Program-made: the position numbers and the translations under genes | In this document: in pieces, positions 25,417 through 33,927 of the stretch | Numbering within the stretch: position 1 is the stretch's first letter | Layout of the letters: each line of letters begins with the position of its first letter | Origin: JAEUJM01 sp041918615 | GTDB lineage: Bacteria; Actinomycetota; Acidimicrobiia; Acidimicrobiales; DATDAH01 | Assembly (NCBI GenBank): GCA_041918615.1 | Contig: JAYRVH010000043.1 | Location: 62,001 to 126,000, forward strand | DNA length: 64,000 bases | Reading direction: 5' to 3' | Notes under the pieces: model-generated | Told to the model about the DNA's origin: nothing | Seen by the model: the letters and a program-made list of their open reading frames with translations, nothing else | Database searches by the model: none

Positions 25417-26480
25417 CCAGTCGGGCCGGGGTCGCCGTCCACGCGGCGGCAGCCCGGGCCACGAGCGGCGGGGGGATGACCTACGTGACGGCGCTCGCGG
25501 CCGCGCTGGCCGACCCGGAGGACGTCGACCTGTTCCTCCCGTTCGCGTCGTCGCCCGAGGCGCTGGCGGCCTGGATGCCGGCCTGGCCCCGGCAGGCACG
25601 TGTCCGGCGGGAGCCGCCCAACCGGTCGTGGCGAGACGAGCTCTGGCTCGCGCTCGACGACCGACGGTGGGCGGTGGCGGTCCGCGAGACCTCGGCGATC
25701 CCACGCCTCTCGCTCGGGCGCCGGAGCGTGCTGGTCACCAGCTTCCCGTTCGCCTCCGTCTCCAGGATCAGGGACCGCGCGAGGGTGGCCAGCTACGCGG
25801 CGGTCATCACCAACTCCGCGTTCTCGGCCCACTGGGTGGGCGAGCGCTGGGGCCGTGACGCCGCGGTGCTGCACCCGCCCGTCACCTGCGTGGCACCGAA
25901 GCCCAAGCGGCCGACCATCTTGTCCGTGGGTCGCTTCAGCGGAGGAGGTCGGTCCAAGCGCCAGGTCGAGATGGTCGACGCCTTCCGTGCGCTCGGGCCG
26001 ACCGTGCACCGGGAGTGGGACCTGCAGCTCGCCGGATTCGTCGAGGACCCGTCCTACCTCGGCGCCGTGCGCGATCGGGCCGTCGGCCTTCCCGTGACGA
26101 TCCACGCCGACCTCGACCGCTCCGCGCTCGAGCACCTCTACGGCGAGGCGTCGATCTTCTGGCACGCCTGCGGCCTCGGTGTCGACCAGGACCGGGAGCC
26201 GCAGCGGGTCGAGCACTTCGGGATCACCACCGCCGAGGCGATGTCCGCCGGCTGCGTGCCGATCGTGCTGGCGGCCGGGGGGCAACCCGAGATCGTCGGT
26301 CGCGACGGCGGTGCCGGCGTGCTCTGGCACACCGTGGACGAATGGGTCGATGCCACCCGGGTGATGATCGACGACCACGACCGTCGCGCCGGCATCGCCG
26401 CCGCCGCCCGGGCTCGCGCGTCCCGGTTCTCCTTCGAGGCCTTCGCCCCCCGAGCGCGTGCCCTCGTCCACGGGCGCTGA
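25413..26480 (+). CDS. family 4 glycosyltransferase
   Basis: 355 residues from GTG 25413. RPTILSVGRFSGGGRSKRQV is the hinge of the GT4 C-terminal domain, and EHFGITTAEAMSAGCVPIVL is a clear E-x7-E donor site. The N-terminal part has TSGGGMTYVTALAAALAD. It matches GT4 mannosyl- or rhamnosyl-type transferases in general form, but the sugar cannot be set. An 80-base gap follows before the next transcription start. Confidence 0.9.
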   Translation: MTSRAGVAVHAAAARATSGGGMTYVTALAAALADPEDVDLFLPFASSPEALAAWMPAWPRQARVRREPPNRSWRDELWLALDDRRWAVAVRETSAIPRLSLGRRSVLVTSFPFASVSRIRDRARVASYAAVITNSAFSAHWVGERWGRDAAVLHPPVTCVAPKPKRPTILSVGRFSGGGRSKRQVEMVDAFRALGPTVHREWDLQLAGFVEDPSYLGAVRDRAVGLPVTIHADLDRSALEHLYGEASIFWHACGLGVDQDREPQRVEHFGITTAEAMSAGCVPIVLAAGGQPEIVGRDGGAGVLWHTVDEWVDATRVMIDDHDRRAGIAAAARARASRFSFEAFAPRARALVHGR

Positions 26481-26561
26481 GGACGGTCCACCGATGCCGC
26501 GGCGGCGGGCCGACCCGACAGGGGGTCCTGCGGCTCGGCGGGCCTCCGGACCGCGTCTGAC

Positions 26562-26567
26562 TACCCT
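26562..26567 (+). promoter_or_regulatory. candidate -10 box TACCCT for mini-ORF and methyltransferase
   Basis: TACCCT is followed by 7 bases and GTG 26575, the start of a 5-codon ORF overlapping the methyltransferase start. Confidence 0.45.
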
Positions 26568-26574
26568 GACGAGG

Positions 26575-26592
26575 GTGGAGGCGACGTCGTGA
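26575..26592 (+). CDS. leaderless mini-ORF (5 codons) overlapping the next start
   Basis: GTG start, peptide VEATS, stop TGA 26590-26592 overlapping the GTG of the methyltransferase at 26589. Same layout as the mini-ORF at 19497. Translational coupling is the likely role; chance cannot be ruled out. Confidence 0.35.
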   Translation: MEATS

Positions 26593-27305
26593 GGCCCGAA
26601 CGGCTCCGTCGTCGCTGGGACCACCGAGCCATGGAGGACGCCCGCTTCTACATCAAGGCCGACCGCTCCGACTGGACCGACGAGGAGTTCCTGGCCAGCG
26701 GCGAGGCCGACGTGGCCCGCTTCGTGGACCCGGTTCTCGACCTCGCCCCCGCTCGCGGCGTGGCCCTCGACATCGGGTGTGGTCTCGGACGCCTGTCGCG
26801 GGCCATGGCCTCCCGATTCGAGTCCGTGGAGGCGGTCGACATCTCGCAGGAGATGATCGCCCGGGCGGAGGCCTTCTCTCCACCGTCGCCGGCCAACCTG
26901 GTCTTCTCGGTGTGCGAAGGCGACGGCTCCCTCCCCAACCGCACCAAGAGCATCGACTTCGCCTTCTCGTACCTCGTGTTCCAGCACCTTCCGAGGGTCT
27001 CACTGGTCGCGTCCTACCTCGGCGAGGTGGCACGGGTCCTTCGACCGGGGGGCGTGGCGAGAGTGCAGCTGAACGCGGTGCGCCGACCCCTTGCCGACCG
27101 CTTCTCCGCGCGCATCGTCGACAGCGACCGGGTACCGATCGTCCACCGGAAGCCCCACCTCAAGATCGATCCGCACAGCCACATGGGCGCGGTGCTCACC
27201 GAGCCACGCGCCCGTCGACTGGCGGTTCGGGCGGGCCTCGCGGTGATTGCGGTCGACGATCCCGGGACCGCCGAGATGTGGCTCACCCTGCGAGCTGGAT
27301 GGTAG
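26589..27305 (+). CDS. class I SAM methyltransferase
   Basis: 238 residues from GTG 26589. ALDIGCGLGRLSRAMASRF is a textbook motif I, EAVDISQEMIARAEAF holds the acidic residue that binds the SAM ribose, and IDFAFSYLVFQHLPR and LRPGGVARVQLN complete the core. The end overlaps the next membrane-protein gene by 7 bases. A sugar O-methyltransferase role is inferred from context. Confidence 0.87.
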   Translation: MRPERLRRRWDHRAMEDARFYIKADRSDWTDEEFLASGEADVARFVDPVLDLAPARGVALDIGCGLGRLSRAMASRFESVEAVDISQEMIARAEAFSPPSPANLVFSVCEGDGSLPNRTKSIDFAFSYLVFQHLPRVSLVASYLGEVARVLRPGGVARVQLNAVRRPLADRFSARIVDSDRVPIVHRKPHLKIDPHSHMGAVLTEPRARRLAVRAGLAVIAVDDPGTAEMWLTLRAGW

Positions 27306-28750
27306 GCCGCCCCCTCGCGCCACCGCTGCGCCGCGCTGCGGTGCCGGCGCTCTGCGGTCTGGTGGCGGGTGTGACGGCGATCGTGCTCCAGCCGGTCGTG
27401 CTCGCCGACGACGCCGCCATCAGCCTGCGGTACGCGGCACGACTGGCCGGCGGGTCCGGGCTCACCTACAACGACCACGAGCGGGTGCTCGGGGCCAGCA
27501 ACCCCCTGTTCGTCCTGTTGGTCGCCTCGGGCCGGCTGCTCGGCGTGGACACGGAGCAGGCAGCCCGGGCGATCGCCGTCGCCGCGTTCGTCGCGGTCGT
27601 GGTCGTCGCGGTGGAGCTCGGGACCCTGCTGTCGACACGGCTGGGCGGCGCTCTCGCCGGGTTGCTGCTGACAACCATGGGTGGCTTCCGTGGCCAGGCA
27701 CTGAGCGGAATGGAGGTGGGCCTGTCCGCCGCCCTGGGCCTCGGTGCGATCCTCGCCGCTGCCCGTCGTCGACCGGTCGCGGCAGGGGTGCTGGTCGGCC
27801 TCGCCCTGCTCACCAAGGCCGACGCCCTCACCCTGGCGCTGGCCGTGGTCGTGGCCTGCGTGGTGGGCCACCGACGCGTGCGGCCGATGCTCGTCGCCGC
27901 AGCGGCCGTCGTGCTGCCCTGGCTCGCCTACAGCTGGATCGCCTACGGCTCGGTGGTGCCGCACGCCGTCGATGCCAAGCTCGCCATGTCGGGCCCGCCC
28001 TTCGACCCCCTGTGGATGCTCAAGCTGCTCGGGTGGCCGGCGTGGCTCCTCGCCGGGCTCGCCGTCGCACTCACGATGCGGCTCTGGCCGGAGCGCGAGC
28101 CGTCCCGCCGGTTGGTCCTGACCGCCCTGTGGGGTTGGTTCCTCCTTCATCTCCTGGCCTACTCGGCCATCGACCTGGGGGCGCCCTACCCCTGGTACGG
28201 CGCCCTGCTCGTCCCGCCCCTGACGATCATGGGCGCCGCGTTCGTGGGTCGAGACGTGGCAGAGCCGGCCGCGATCGGCCCCGTGCCGGGTCGCCCAGCC
28301 CTCCTCCTCACCATCGCGATGGTGGCGTTGCTCGCGCTGCCCGGTGCCTCCGACACTGCCCGCCAACTGCGGCCCGGCGGGCGACCGCTCCCCTATGAGC
28401 GCGTGCTCGTCGACGACCGTGACGCCGGCGTGGCCGTGGCCCGCCTGGCCGGGCCCGGCGAAGTGGTCCGCTCGTGCTACGGGTGGGTGGGGTACGCCGC
28501 GCTCGGCCAACCCGTCGACGACCCGTGCCTGCTCAACTCGGTCCGATCGCCCGGTGCGCCGACCTGGCAGGTCGTGGAAGGTGTCGGGATGGCCGGCCAA
28601 CTCGATCGGTTCCGCCTCGTGTCGTCCTTCGCCACCGCTTGTCGCGACGAGGCCGACCGTCCGTGGTTCGCCCTCCTCGTGCGCAGGGGGTCAGCGGCAG
28701 ATCGCCGGGTCTCGGGCCTCACCGGCGACGCACGACCCTGCCGACGCTGA
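27299..28750 (+). CDS. polytopic GT-C glycosyltransferase (AftB/GT39-like)
   Basis: 483 residues from ATG 27299. The first loop reads DDAAISLRYAARLAGGSGLT followed by LGASNPLFVLLVA, the pattern of GT-C transferases related to mycobacterial arabinofuranosyltransferases such as AftB. About ten hydrophobic segments follow up to residue 365, then a soluble tail with CYGWVGYAALGQPVDDPCLL and paired cysteines. It would transfer a sugar from a decaprenyl-phosphate donor on the outer face of the membrane. Confidence 0.82.
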   Translation: MVGRPLAPPLRRAAVPALCGLVAGVTAIVLQPVVLADDAAISLRYAARLAGGSGLTYNDHERVLGASNPLFVLLVASGRLLGVDTEQAARAIAVAAFVAVVVVAVELGTLLSTRLGGALAGLLLTTMGGFRGQALSGMEVGLSAALGLGAILAAARRRPVAAGVLVGLALLTKADALTLALAVVVACVVGHRRVRPMLVAAAAVVLPWLAYSWIAYGSVVPHAVDAKLAMSGPPFDPLWMLKLLGWPAWLLAGLAVALTMRLWPEREPSRRLVLTALWGWFLLHLLAYSAIDLGAPYPWYGALLVPPLTIMGAAFVGRDVAEPAAIGPVPGRPALLLTIAMVALLALPGASDTARQLRPGGRPLPYERVLVDDRDAGVAVARLAGPGEVVRSCYGWVGYAALGQPVDDPCLLNSVRSPGAPTWQVVEGVGMAGQLDRFRLVSSFATACRDEADRPWFALLVRRGSAADRRVSGLTGDARPCRR

Positions 28751-28782
28751 GCCGCGCCCGCCGGCCGATGCGATCGGGCGAC

Positions 28783-28788
28783 TAGCGT
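28783..28788 (+). promoter_or_regulatory. candidate -10 box TAGCGT for the 28796 methyltransferase
   Basis: TAGCGT is followed by 7 bases and ATG 28796. Confidence 0.5.
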
Positions 28789-28795
28789 CCCGGCG

Positions 28796-29797
28796 ATGGC
28801 GGGTGCGTCGCGCGAGCCCGGCGACCAGGTCACAGCTACGGGTGGGCGGAGCGTGCGCGGCCTGTGGCGGACGGCATCGCGGAAGGCGCAGAACCGGGCC
28901 GTCGCGCTCGTTCTCGGGCGGGAGAACCGGTTCGACTACTGGCAGCGGCGCGGCTACCACGTGCTGCCGGTGCACTTCTACCACCCCACACCCGACACCC
29001 GGTCGCTCCCGGCCGGCTTGTGGGACGACTCCGACCACCTCGTCGGCGTCGACCTGGCCGTGGAGGACCAACTCGGGCTCCTCGAGTCCTTCAGGCGGCG
29101 CTTCTCTGACGAGTACCGCTCGTTCCCCGCGACGCCGGAGCCCGGTGAGGCGGGTTTCCACCTGGCGAACGGCTCGTTCGGGCCGGGCGACGCCGAGGCG
29201 CTCTACTGCATGGTTCGGGATCTCAGGCCGGCGCGCATCATCGAGGTCGGCTCGGGGATGTCCACCCTCGTCATCGACCGCGCCCTGGCTGTCAACCGAG
29301 CCGGCGGCTCCCCGGCCTGCTCGTACACGGTGATCGATCCGTTCCCGTCGGACGCGGCACGTTCGGTGGGGTCGGTCACCGAACTGCGCGCCCAACCGGT
29401 GCAGGAGGTCGAGACGGCCGCGTTCGAAGCCCTGGAGGCGGGGGACCTGCTGTTCATCGACTCGAGCCATGTGGTGGCCACCGGCAGCGATGTCGTGTTC
29501 GAGTACATCGAGGTGCTGCCCCGACTGAATCCCGGGGTCGTCGTGCACGCGCACGACATCTTCCTGCCGGGCGAGTACCCGAGATCGTGGGTGGTCGACC
29601 GTCACATCTTCTGGACCGAGCAGTACCTGCTGGCCGCCTTCCTGACCCTCAATCCCTCGTTCCGCGTGCTCTGGGCCGGGCGGTACCTCCATCGCCACCA
29701 TCCCGAGACCCTGACCGACGCCATGCCCTCGTTGGCCACCCTCGATCCCGACGATGACGGTGGTCCGTGCAGCTTCTGGATCACGAGGGACCACTGA
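28796..29797 (+). CDS. class I SAM methyltransferase (methyltransferase 24-like)
   Basis: 333 residues. A basic N-terminal 45 residues lead into a core with ARIIEVGSGMSTLVIDRAL (motif I), YTVIDPFPSDAAR, DLLFIDSSHVVATGSDVVFE and NPGVVVHAHDIFLPGEYP. The IDSSHV and HDIF segments are typical of Methyltransf_24-type enzymes. The target is unknown. It ends 13 bases from the stop of the convergent acyltransferase gene. Confidence 0.83.
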   Translation: MAGASREPGDQVTATGGRSVRGLWRTASRKAQNRAVALVLGRENRFDYWQRRGYHVLPVHFYHPTPDTRSLPAGLWDDSDHLVGVDLAVEDQLGLLESFRRRFSDEYRSFPATPEPGEAGFHLANGSFGPGDAEALYCMVRDLRPARIIEVGSGMSTLVIDRALAVNRAGGSPACSYTVIDPFPSDAARSVGSVTELRAQPVQEVETAAFEALEAGDLLFIDSSHVVATGSDVVFEYIEVLPRLNPGVVVHAHDIFLPGEYPRSWVVDRHIFWTEQYLLAAFLTLNPSFRVLWAGRYLHRHHPETLTDAMPSLATLDPDDDGGPCSFWITRDH

Positions 29798-29810
29798 GCC
29801 AGGCCCACGG

Positions 29811-30455
29811 CTACCGCCAGTTGGCCCGCCACTCGACGGGTTCGTCACGCGCCACGGCGGGGTTGCCCAGCAGGTAGGTCTTGGGCGGGCACGAGCTGAG
29901 CACGACGCTGCCCAGGCCCACCAGGCTGCCGGCACCCAGTTCGACGCCCGTGGCGATGCGCACCGCGCTGCCGACATAGCAGCCGCGTCCGATGCGGATC
30001 GGGCCCGGGGTACGGAGACTCCCATGGGTCCACAGCTCGGTGCCGCGACCGGCGAGCCACGTGCCGTCGCCCACCACGATGCCGAAGCTGCCGTCGAGCA
30101 GGTGGCCGCCGGTGAGGGCGACATCCTCGCCCAGCTCGATGGTGTTGGCGAGGGACCCGGCCGCGTACGAGGCCCACGCGGTGAGCACGTTGCCCGAGCC
30201 GATCACGGTGCGCGGCCCGATGCGCAGGTACCGGACATGGATGCTGGTCCCCGAGGCGATCACCACTCCCGCGCCGATGTGGCAGGACTCGCACCGGAGG
30301 CGGGCATGACGGCCGATGCGGACATCTGCGCCGATCCGGTAGCCGAGGCGTCGGTAGGCCCAGACCCGGACGCGGTTGGACGGCAGCCGGGGAACGACCT
30401 TGGTCCGAAGGGCACGATCCACCACAGGGTGCACCGCGGTAACGTAGCGGCCCAT
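29811..30455 (-). CDS. hexapeptide-repeat (left-handed beta-helix) acyltransferase
   Basis: 214 residues from ATG 30455. Repeats such as IGADVRIGRHARL, IGAGVVIASGTSI, IGPRTVIGSGNV and VELGAGSLVGLGSVVLS form the left-handed beta-helix of trimeric acetyl/acyltransferases, and LGNPAVARDEPVEWR closes the fold as in WbbJ/NodL-like enzymes. It probably O- or N-acetylates a sugar using acyl-CoA. It faces the GT4 gene at 30588 across a 132-base divergent gap where no clear TANNNT box was found. Confidence 0.87.
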   Translation of the reverse strand: MGRYVTAVHPVVDRALRTKVVPRLPSNRVRVWAYRRLGYRIGADVRIGRHARLRCESCHIGAGVVIASGTSIHVRYLRIGPRTVIGSGNVLTAWASYAAGSLANTIELGEDVALTGGHLLDGSFGIVVGDGTWLAGRGTELWTHGSLRTPGPIRIGRGCYVGSAVRIATGVELGAGSLVGLGSVVLSSCPPKTYLLGNPAVARDEPVEWRANWR

Positions 30456-30587
30456 CCGCCCGCCGTATCTCCCGCCGCCCGGTCCTCCGGCCTGCGATCC
30501 CATGATCCACACGACCGCCAGAGCCGAGGCGGGTCTCGTGACCCCCGCCCCGCACCGTGACCTCGGGCGTGGCCTCGACCGTCGCCG

Positions 30588-31943
30588 TTGAGCCCCTCCC
30601 GTCGCGTGCTCGTCGCCGCCAAGAACCTTGCCCTCGACCGGGGCTCGGAGGGGCTCTGCACCGCCCGGCTGGTCGCCGCACTCATCGAGTCCGGGCACGA
30701 GGTGCGGTGCCTGACGACGGAGCAGTCCTCCAGCGCGACGTCGACGGGGGCCGTCGTCGAGGTCGTGCGCATCCCCATCACCGGGAGCCGGGCCTGGACG
30801 GCGGTGGCCAAGGCCGTGGATCCCGCCCGGGCCAGGAGTCCGGTGGGCCGGCGCCTCCGGTCGCTCGCCGCCACGGCCGTGACGGTGGGCACGGGGCAGG
30901 AGCCGCGGTCCTGGAGCGAGATCGCCTCCTGGCGAAAGGGCCTCCGCCGCCTGAGGCACGAATTCGCGCCGGAGCTCGTGATCGTACGCGGCGGCGGCCT
31001 CGGCTTCGAGGCCCACCTGGCCATGGTCCGCGAGCGGTACCCCGGGCCGTGGGTCGCCCACTACCACGACCCGTATCCGCTCAGCGCCTACCCCCCCTCG
31101 TACGCGCACCACACGCCGATCCTCTCGGCCCGACAGGAGCGCGCCGGTCGTCGCATCCTCCGACGGGCGACACTCGTGACCTTCCCGAGCGACCAACTCG
31201 CCGACTGGACCGAGCGATCGAGCGGGATCGACCTGTCGAACAAGCGGATCGTGCTCCCCCACATCGGCGGCGACATCGGCGCTGTCGGCAGCGGCAACGA
31301 TGACGGCGGGGTCGACGAGCGACTGATCGACCGGCTCTGCGGCGATCGCCCGTTCCTGCTCGTCCACACCGGCACCCTCCTCCCTCAGCGCTCGCCCCTG
31401 CCGCTGCTCCGGGCCTTCCGGCGCCTGCTGGCCGACGGGAGCGAGCAGGCGGGCGACAGTCGGCTGGTGCTCCTCGGCTCCGTCGACCGGCGCCATCGGG
31501 CCGACGACGAGTTCCTTGCACTGCGGGCAGAGCTCGAGGCCGGCGGCAGCCTCCGGGTCCACGACGGCCGCACGGCCCACGCCACCGCACTTGCGCTCGC
31601 ACGCCGTTCCACCGCGGCGGTCCTCATCGAGGCGGACGACCCGGAGAGCCCGTTCTTCCCCGCCAAGCTGGCGGACTACCTGGTGGCCGACCTGCCGATC
31701 ATCGCCCTCTCACCACCGCGGTCGGTGGCGCGGGATCTGCTCGGGCCCGACCATCCGCTGTGGTGCCCCCCGACCGACGAGGATGCCATCCTGGGCGCCC
31801 TCCGAGCACTCTGGGAGGCCGGGCTCACCGGGCGACTGGACGACTTCCGGCCGTCCGACCGGGCCCGTGACACGGTGTCTCCCACCCACGCCGCCACCGC
31901 GGTGGACGAGGTCGTGGAACGGGCGCTCAGCGGACCGGGATGA
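30588..31943 (+). CDS. GT-B fold glycosyltransferase
   Basis: 451 residues from TTG 30588; GTG 30606 is an alternative. VLVAAKNLALDRGSEGLCTA and the segment WVAHYHDPYPLSAYP define the N-terminal domain, PFLLVHTGTLLPQRSPLPLL the start of the donor domain. The E-x7-E region reads ESPFFPAKLADYLVADLPII, where the second Glu is replaced. It resembles GT4-like enzymes in which the lipid or glycan acceptor is handled by the N-domain. Substrates unknown. Confidence 0.8.
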   Translation: MSPSRRVLVAAKNLALDRGSEGLCTARLVAALIESGHEVRCLTTEQSSSATSTGAVVEVVRIPITGSRAWTAVAKAVDPARARSPVGRRLRSLAATAVTVGTGQEPRSWSEIASWRKGLRRLRHEFAPELVIVRGGGLGFEAHLAMVRERYPGPWVAHYHDPYPLSAYPPSYAHHTPILSARQERAGRRILRRATLVTFPSDQLADWTERSSGIDLSNKRIVLPHIGGDIGAVGSGNDDGGVDERLIDRLCGDRPFLLVHTGTLLPQRSPLPLLRAFRRLLADGSEQAGDSRLVLLGSVDRRHRADDEFLALRAELEAGGSLRVHDGRTAHATALALARRSTAAVLIEADDPESPFFPAKLADYLVADLPIIALSPPRSVARDLLGPDHPLWCPPTDEDAILGALRALWEAGLTGRLDDFRPSDRARDTVSPTHAATAVDEVVERALSGPG

Positions 31944-31987
31944 CCTCGGCCAGGCGCGCCCCCACCGGCGGGCGACGAGGGGGCGAG

Positions 31988-32012
31988 CGGCACCGCCGAT
32001 CAGCGGGTGCCG
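31988..32012 (+). terminator. stem-loop upstream of the ABC transporter promoter
   Basis: CGGCACC (31988-31994) pairs with GGTGCCG (32006-32012), extendable by three pairs with one bulge. It lies 45 bases after the GT stop and just before the TAGGGT box; it may end the upstream transcript or bind a regulator. No T-run follows. Confidence 0.35.
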
Positions 32013-32017
32013 ACCGG

Positions 32018-32023
32018 TAGGGT
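32018..32023 (+). promoter_or_regulatory. candidate -10 box TAGGGT for the ABC transporter operon
   Basis: TAGGGT is followed by seven C residues and GTG 32031. It would drive the plus-strand run from 32031 to 43429, whose genes mostly overlap. Confidence 0.5.
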
Positions 32024-32030
32024 CCCCCCC

Positions 32031-33905
32031 GTGAGGGGCAGGGACTATCGCTCGCTGGGGAGACGGGTCCGGGCCTACCTGCGCGGCTACGAGCGCCAGT
32101 TCGTGCTCCTGGGCGGCATCTCGCTCGTATCGGGAGTGCTCGAGATCGCGGTGCTCATGATGATCGTGCCGCTCGTCCAGGGCATCGCCGCGGGGAGCTC
32201 GGTGATCACCCTCGACTCACTCGGTCCGCTCGGCGAGTACCACCCCACGGTCGGCCAGCTCGTGTTGATCGGCATCGGTCTGGTCGGGGCACGATTCCTG
32301 GTCCAGCTGCTGCTCGCCCACCGGCGCGCCACGCTGAACGCCGACTGGGACGAGGACCTGCGGAACCGCTTCTTCTTCGCCTTCGTCGACGCCGACTGGG
32401 ACATCCAGTCCGAAGAGCAGGCCAGCCACACCCAGGAGCTGCTCACCTCCCACCTCGGGAACTCCCAGGCGATCCTCGCGGCGCTCACGAACGGGTGGAC
32501 CGCCCTCTTCAGCCTGCTCGTGCTCGTCGGCGCGGCTCTGGTGGCCAACCCGGTGGGAGCGCTGGCGATCACCGCCTTCACCCTGGCGCTGTTCGTGGCG
32601 ATGCGCCCCTTGTCGCGTCGAACCCAGCGACTCTCGACGACCCTCTCGGCCCGCAACCTCGACTACGTCCAGACCATCGGCGACGCGTCCAACCTCACCC
32701 GCGAGATACGCACCTTCAACGTGGCCGGCGAGACCAAGCGCGCGTTCGCGTCCCAGGTCGCCACCATCCGCAGCCTCCGCCGACGAGTGATGTTCCTCAG
32801 CAGCGCGGTCGCCGCGCTCTACCAGAACATCGTCACGGCGGTCGTGCTCGTCGGGCTCGGGATCATCTACCTGATCGAGCCGGCGCAACTCGCCTCCCTC
32901 GCCGTGGTCGTGCTCATCCTGATCCGCTCCATGTCCTACAGCCAGACCGTCTACAGCGCGCAGCACGCCCTGGCGGAGTCCGGGCCCTACCTCGAGCGGC
33001 TCACCAAGAAGGAGGCCTACTACGAGGCCCATCCCGTCCGGCTCGGCGGCGACGACATCGCGCCGGTGCAGACACTCGCTTTCACCGGGGTCAGTTACCG
33101 CTACCCCGTGAAGACGACGAGCGGTCTCGTCTCGGGGAACGGTTCGGCGAACGCCGGCGACCGCTCGAGCGTGACCGCGCTCGACGACGTGAGCTTCTCG
33201 GTCGCCCGCGGCCGGATGGTCGGCATCGTCGGTCCGTCGGGCAGTGGGAAGTCCACCCTGGTGCAGCTCCTCCTCGGCCTTCGCTCGCCCACGAGCGGCA
33301 CGATGTCGGTCAACGGCGTCGACACCGCCCGCCTCTCACCCGAGGCGTGGTTCCAGCGGGTGAGCTTCGTGCCCCAGGAGCCGCAGCTCCTCGCCGGAAC
33401 GGTGGCCGAGAACATCGTGTTCCGACGCCCGGGGGTCGACGAGCGGGCCATGCACGAAGCGGCACGCCGCGCCCACCTGCACGACGAGGTCCTCTCGTGG
33501 CCAGAGGGGTATGACACTCCCGTGGGTGAGCGGGGGGGCAGCGTGTCGGGCGGGCAGCGCCAGCGGATCTGCATCGCCCGTGCGCTGGTCGGGGACCCCG
33601 ACGTCATCATCTTCGACGAGCCGACGAGCGCCCTCGACGTCCACTCGGAGCTGGCGATCCAGCGATCGCTCGAGGAGCTGCGGACCGAGAAGCTCCTGTT
33701 CATCGTGGCGCACCGGCTTTCCACCCTCGAGACCTGCGACGAGATCATGGTGCTGCTCGACGGGCGGCTCCAGGCCTTCGGACCGGCGGCCGTCCTCGAG
33801 GCCACCAACCCCTGGTTCGCCGAAGCCCTCGCGCTCTCCGTCCTGCGACCACACGAGGGTCGGGGCCGGCAGGTCCCGTCGACCGACGAACTGGGTGTCT
33901 CCTGA
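32031..33905 (+). CDS. ABC exporter, membrane and ATPase domains fused (MsbA/PglK-like)
   Basis: 624 residues from GTG 32031, decided by the TAGGGT box. Six membrane helices occupy roughly residues 20-310. The ATPase has Walker A GPSGSGKSTLV (about 400), signature VSGGQRQRI (about 504), Walker B DVIIFDEPTSALD (about 523) and the switch His in VAHRLSTL. Half-transporters of this type act as homodimers and include MsbA and PglK, which flip lipid-linked glycans. Since no Wzx-type flippase is seen in the window, this is the best candidate for moving the lipid-linked unit across the membrane. Confidence 0.9.
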   Translation: MRGRDYRSLGRRVRAYLRGYERQFVLLGGISLVSGVLEIAVLMMIVPLVQGIAAGSSVITLDSLGPLGEYHPTVGQLVLIGIGLVGARFLVQLLLAHRRATLNADWDEDLRNRFFFAFVDADWDIQSEEQASHTQELLTSHLGNSQAILAALTNGWTALFSLLVLVGAALVANPVGALAITAFTLALFVAMRPLSRRTQRLSTTLSARNLDYVQTIGDASNLTREIRTFNVAGETKRAFASQVATIRSLRRRVMFLSSAVAALYQNIVTAVVLVGLGIIYLIEPAQLASLAVVVLILIRSMSYSQTVYSAQHALAESGPYLERLTKKEAYYEAHPVRLGGDDIAPVQTLAFTGVSYRYPVKTTSGLVSGNGSANAGDRSSVTALDDVSFSVARGRMVGIVGPSGSGKSTLVQLLLGLRSPTSGTMSVNGVDTARLSPEAWFQRVSFVPQEPQLLAGTVAENIVFRRPGVDERAMHEAARRAHLHDEVLSWPEGYDTPVGERGGSVSGGQRQRICIARALVGDPDVIIFDEPTSALDVHSELAIQRSLEELRTEKLLFIVAHRLSTLETCDEIMVLLDGRLQAFGPAAVLEATNPWFAEALALSVLRPHEGRGRQVPSTDELGVS

Positions 33906-33927
33906 CGCTGCCGACGACCCGCGTCCC

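Noticed and set aside
27014..28600. Minus-strand open frame of about 528 codons
   Set aside because: Opposite the GT-C membrane gene; Gln/His/Gly-rich with no domain, a shadow of GC-rich coding.
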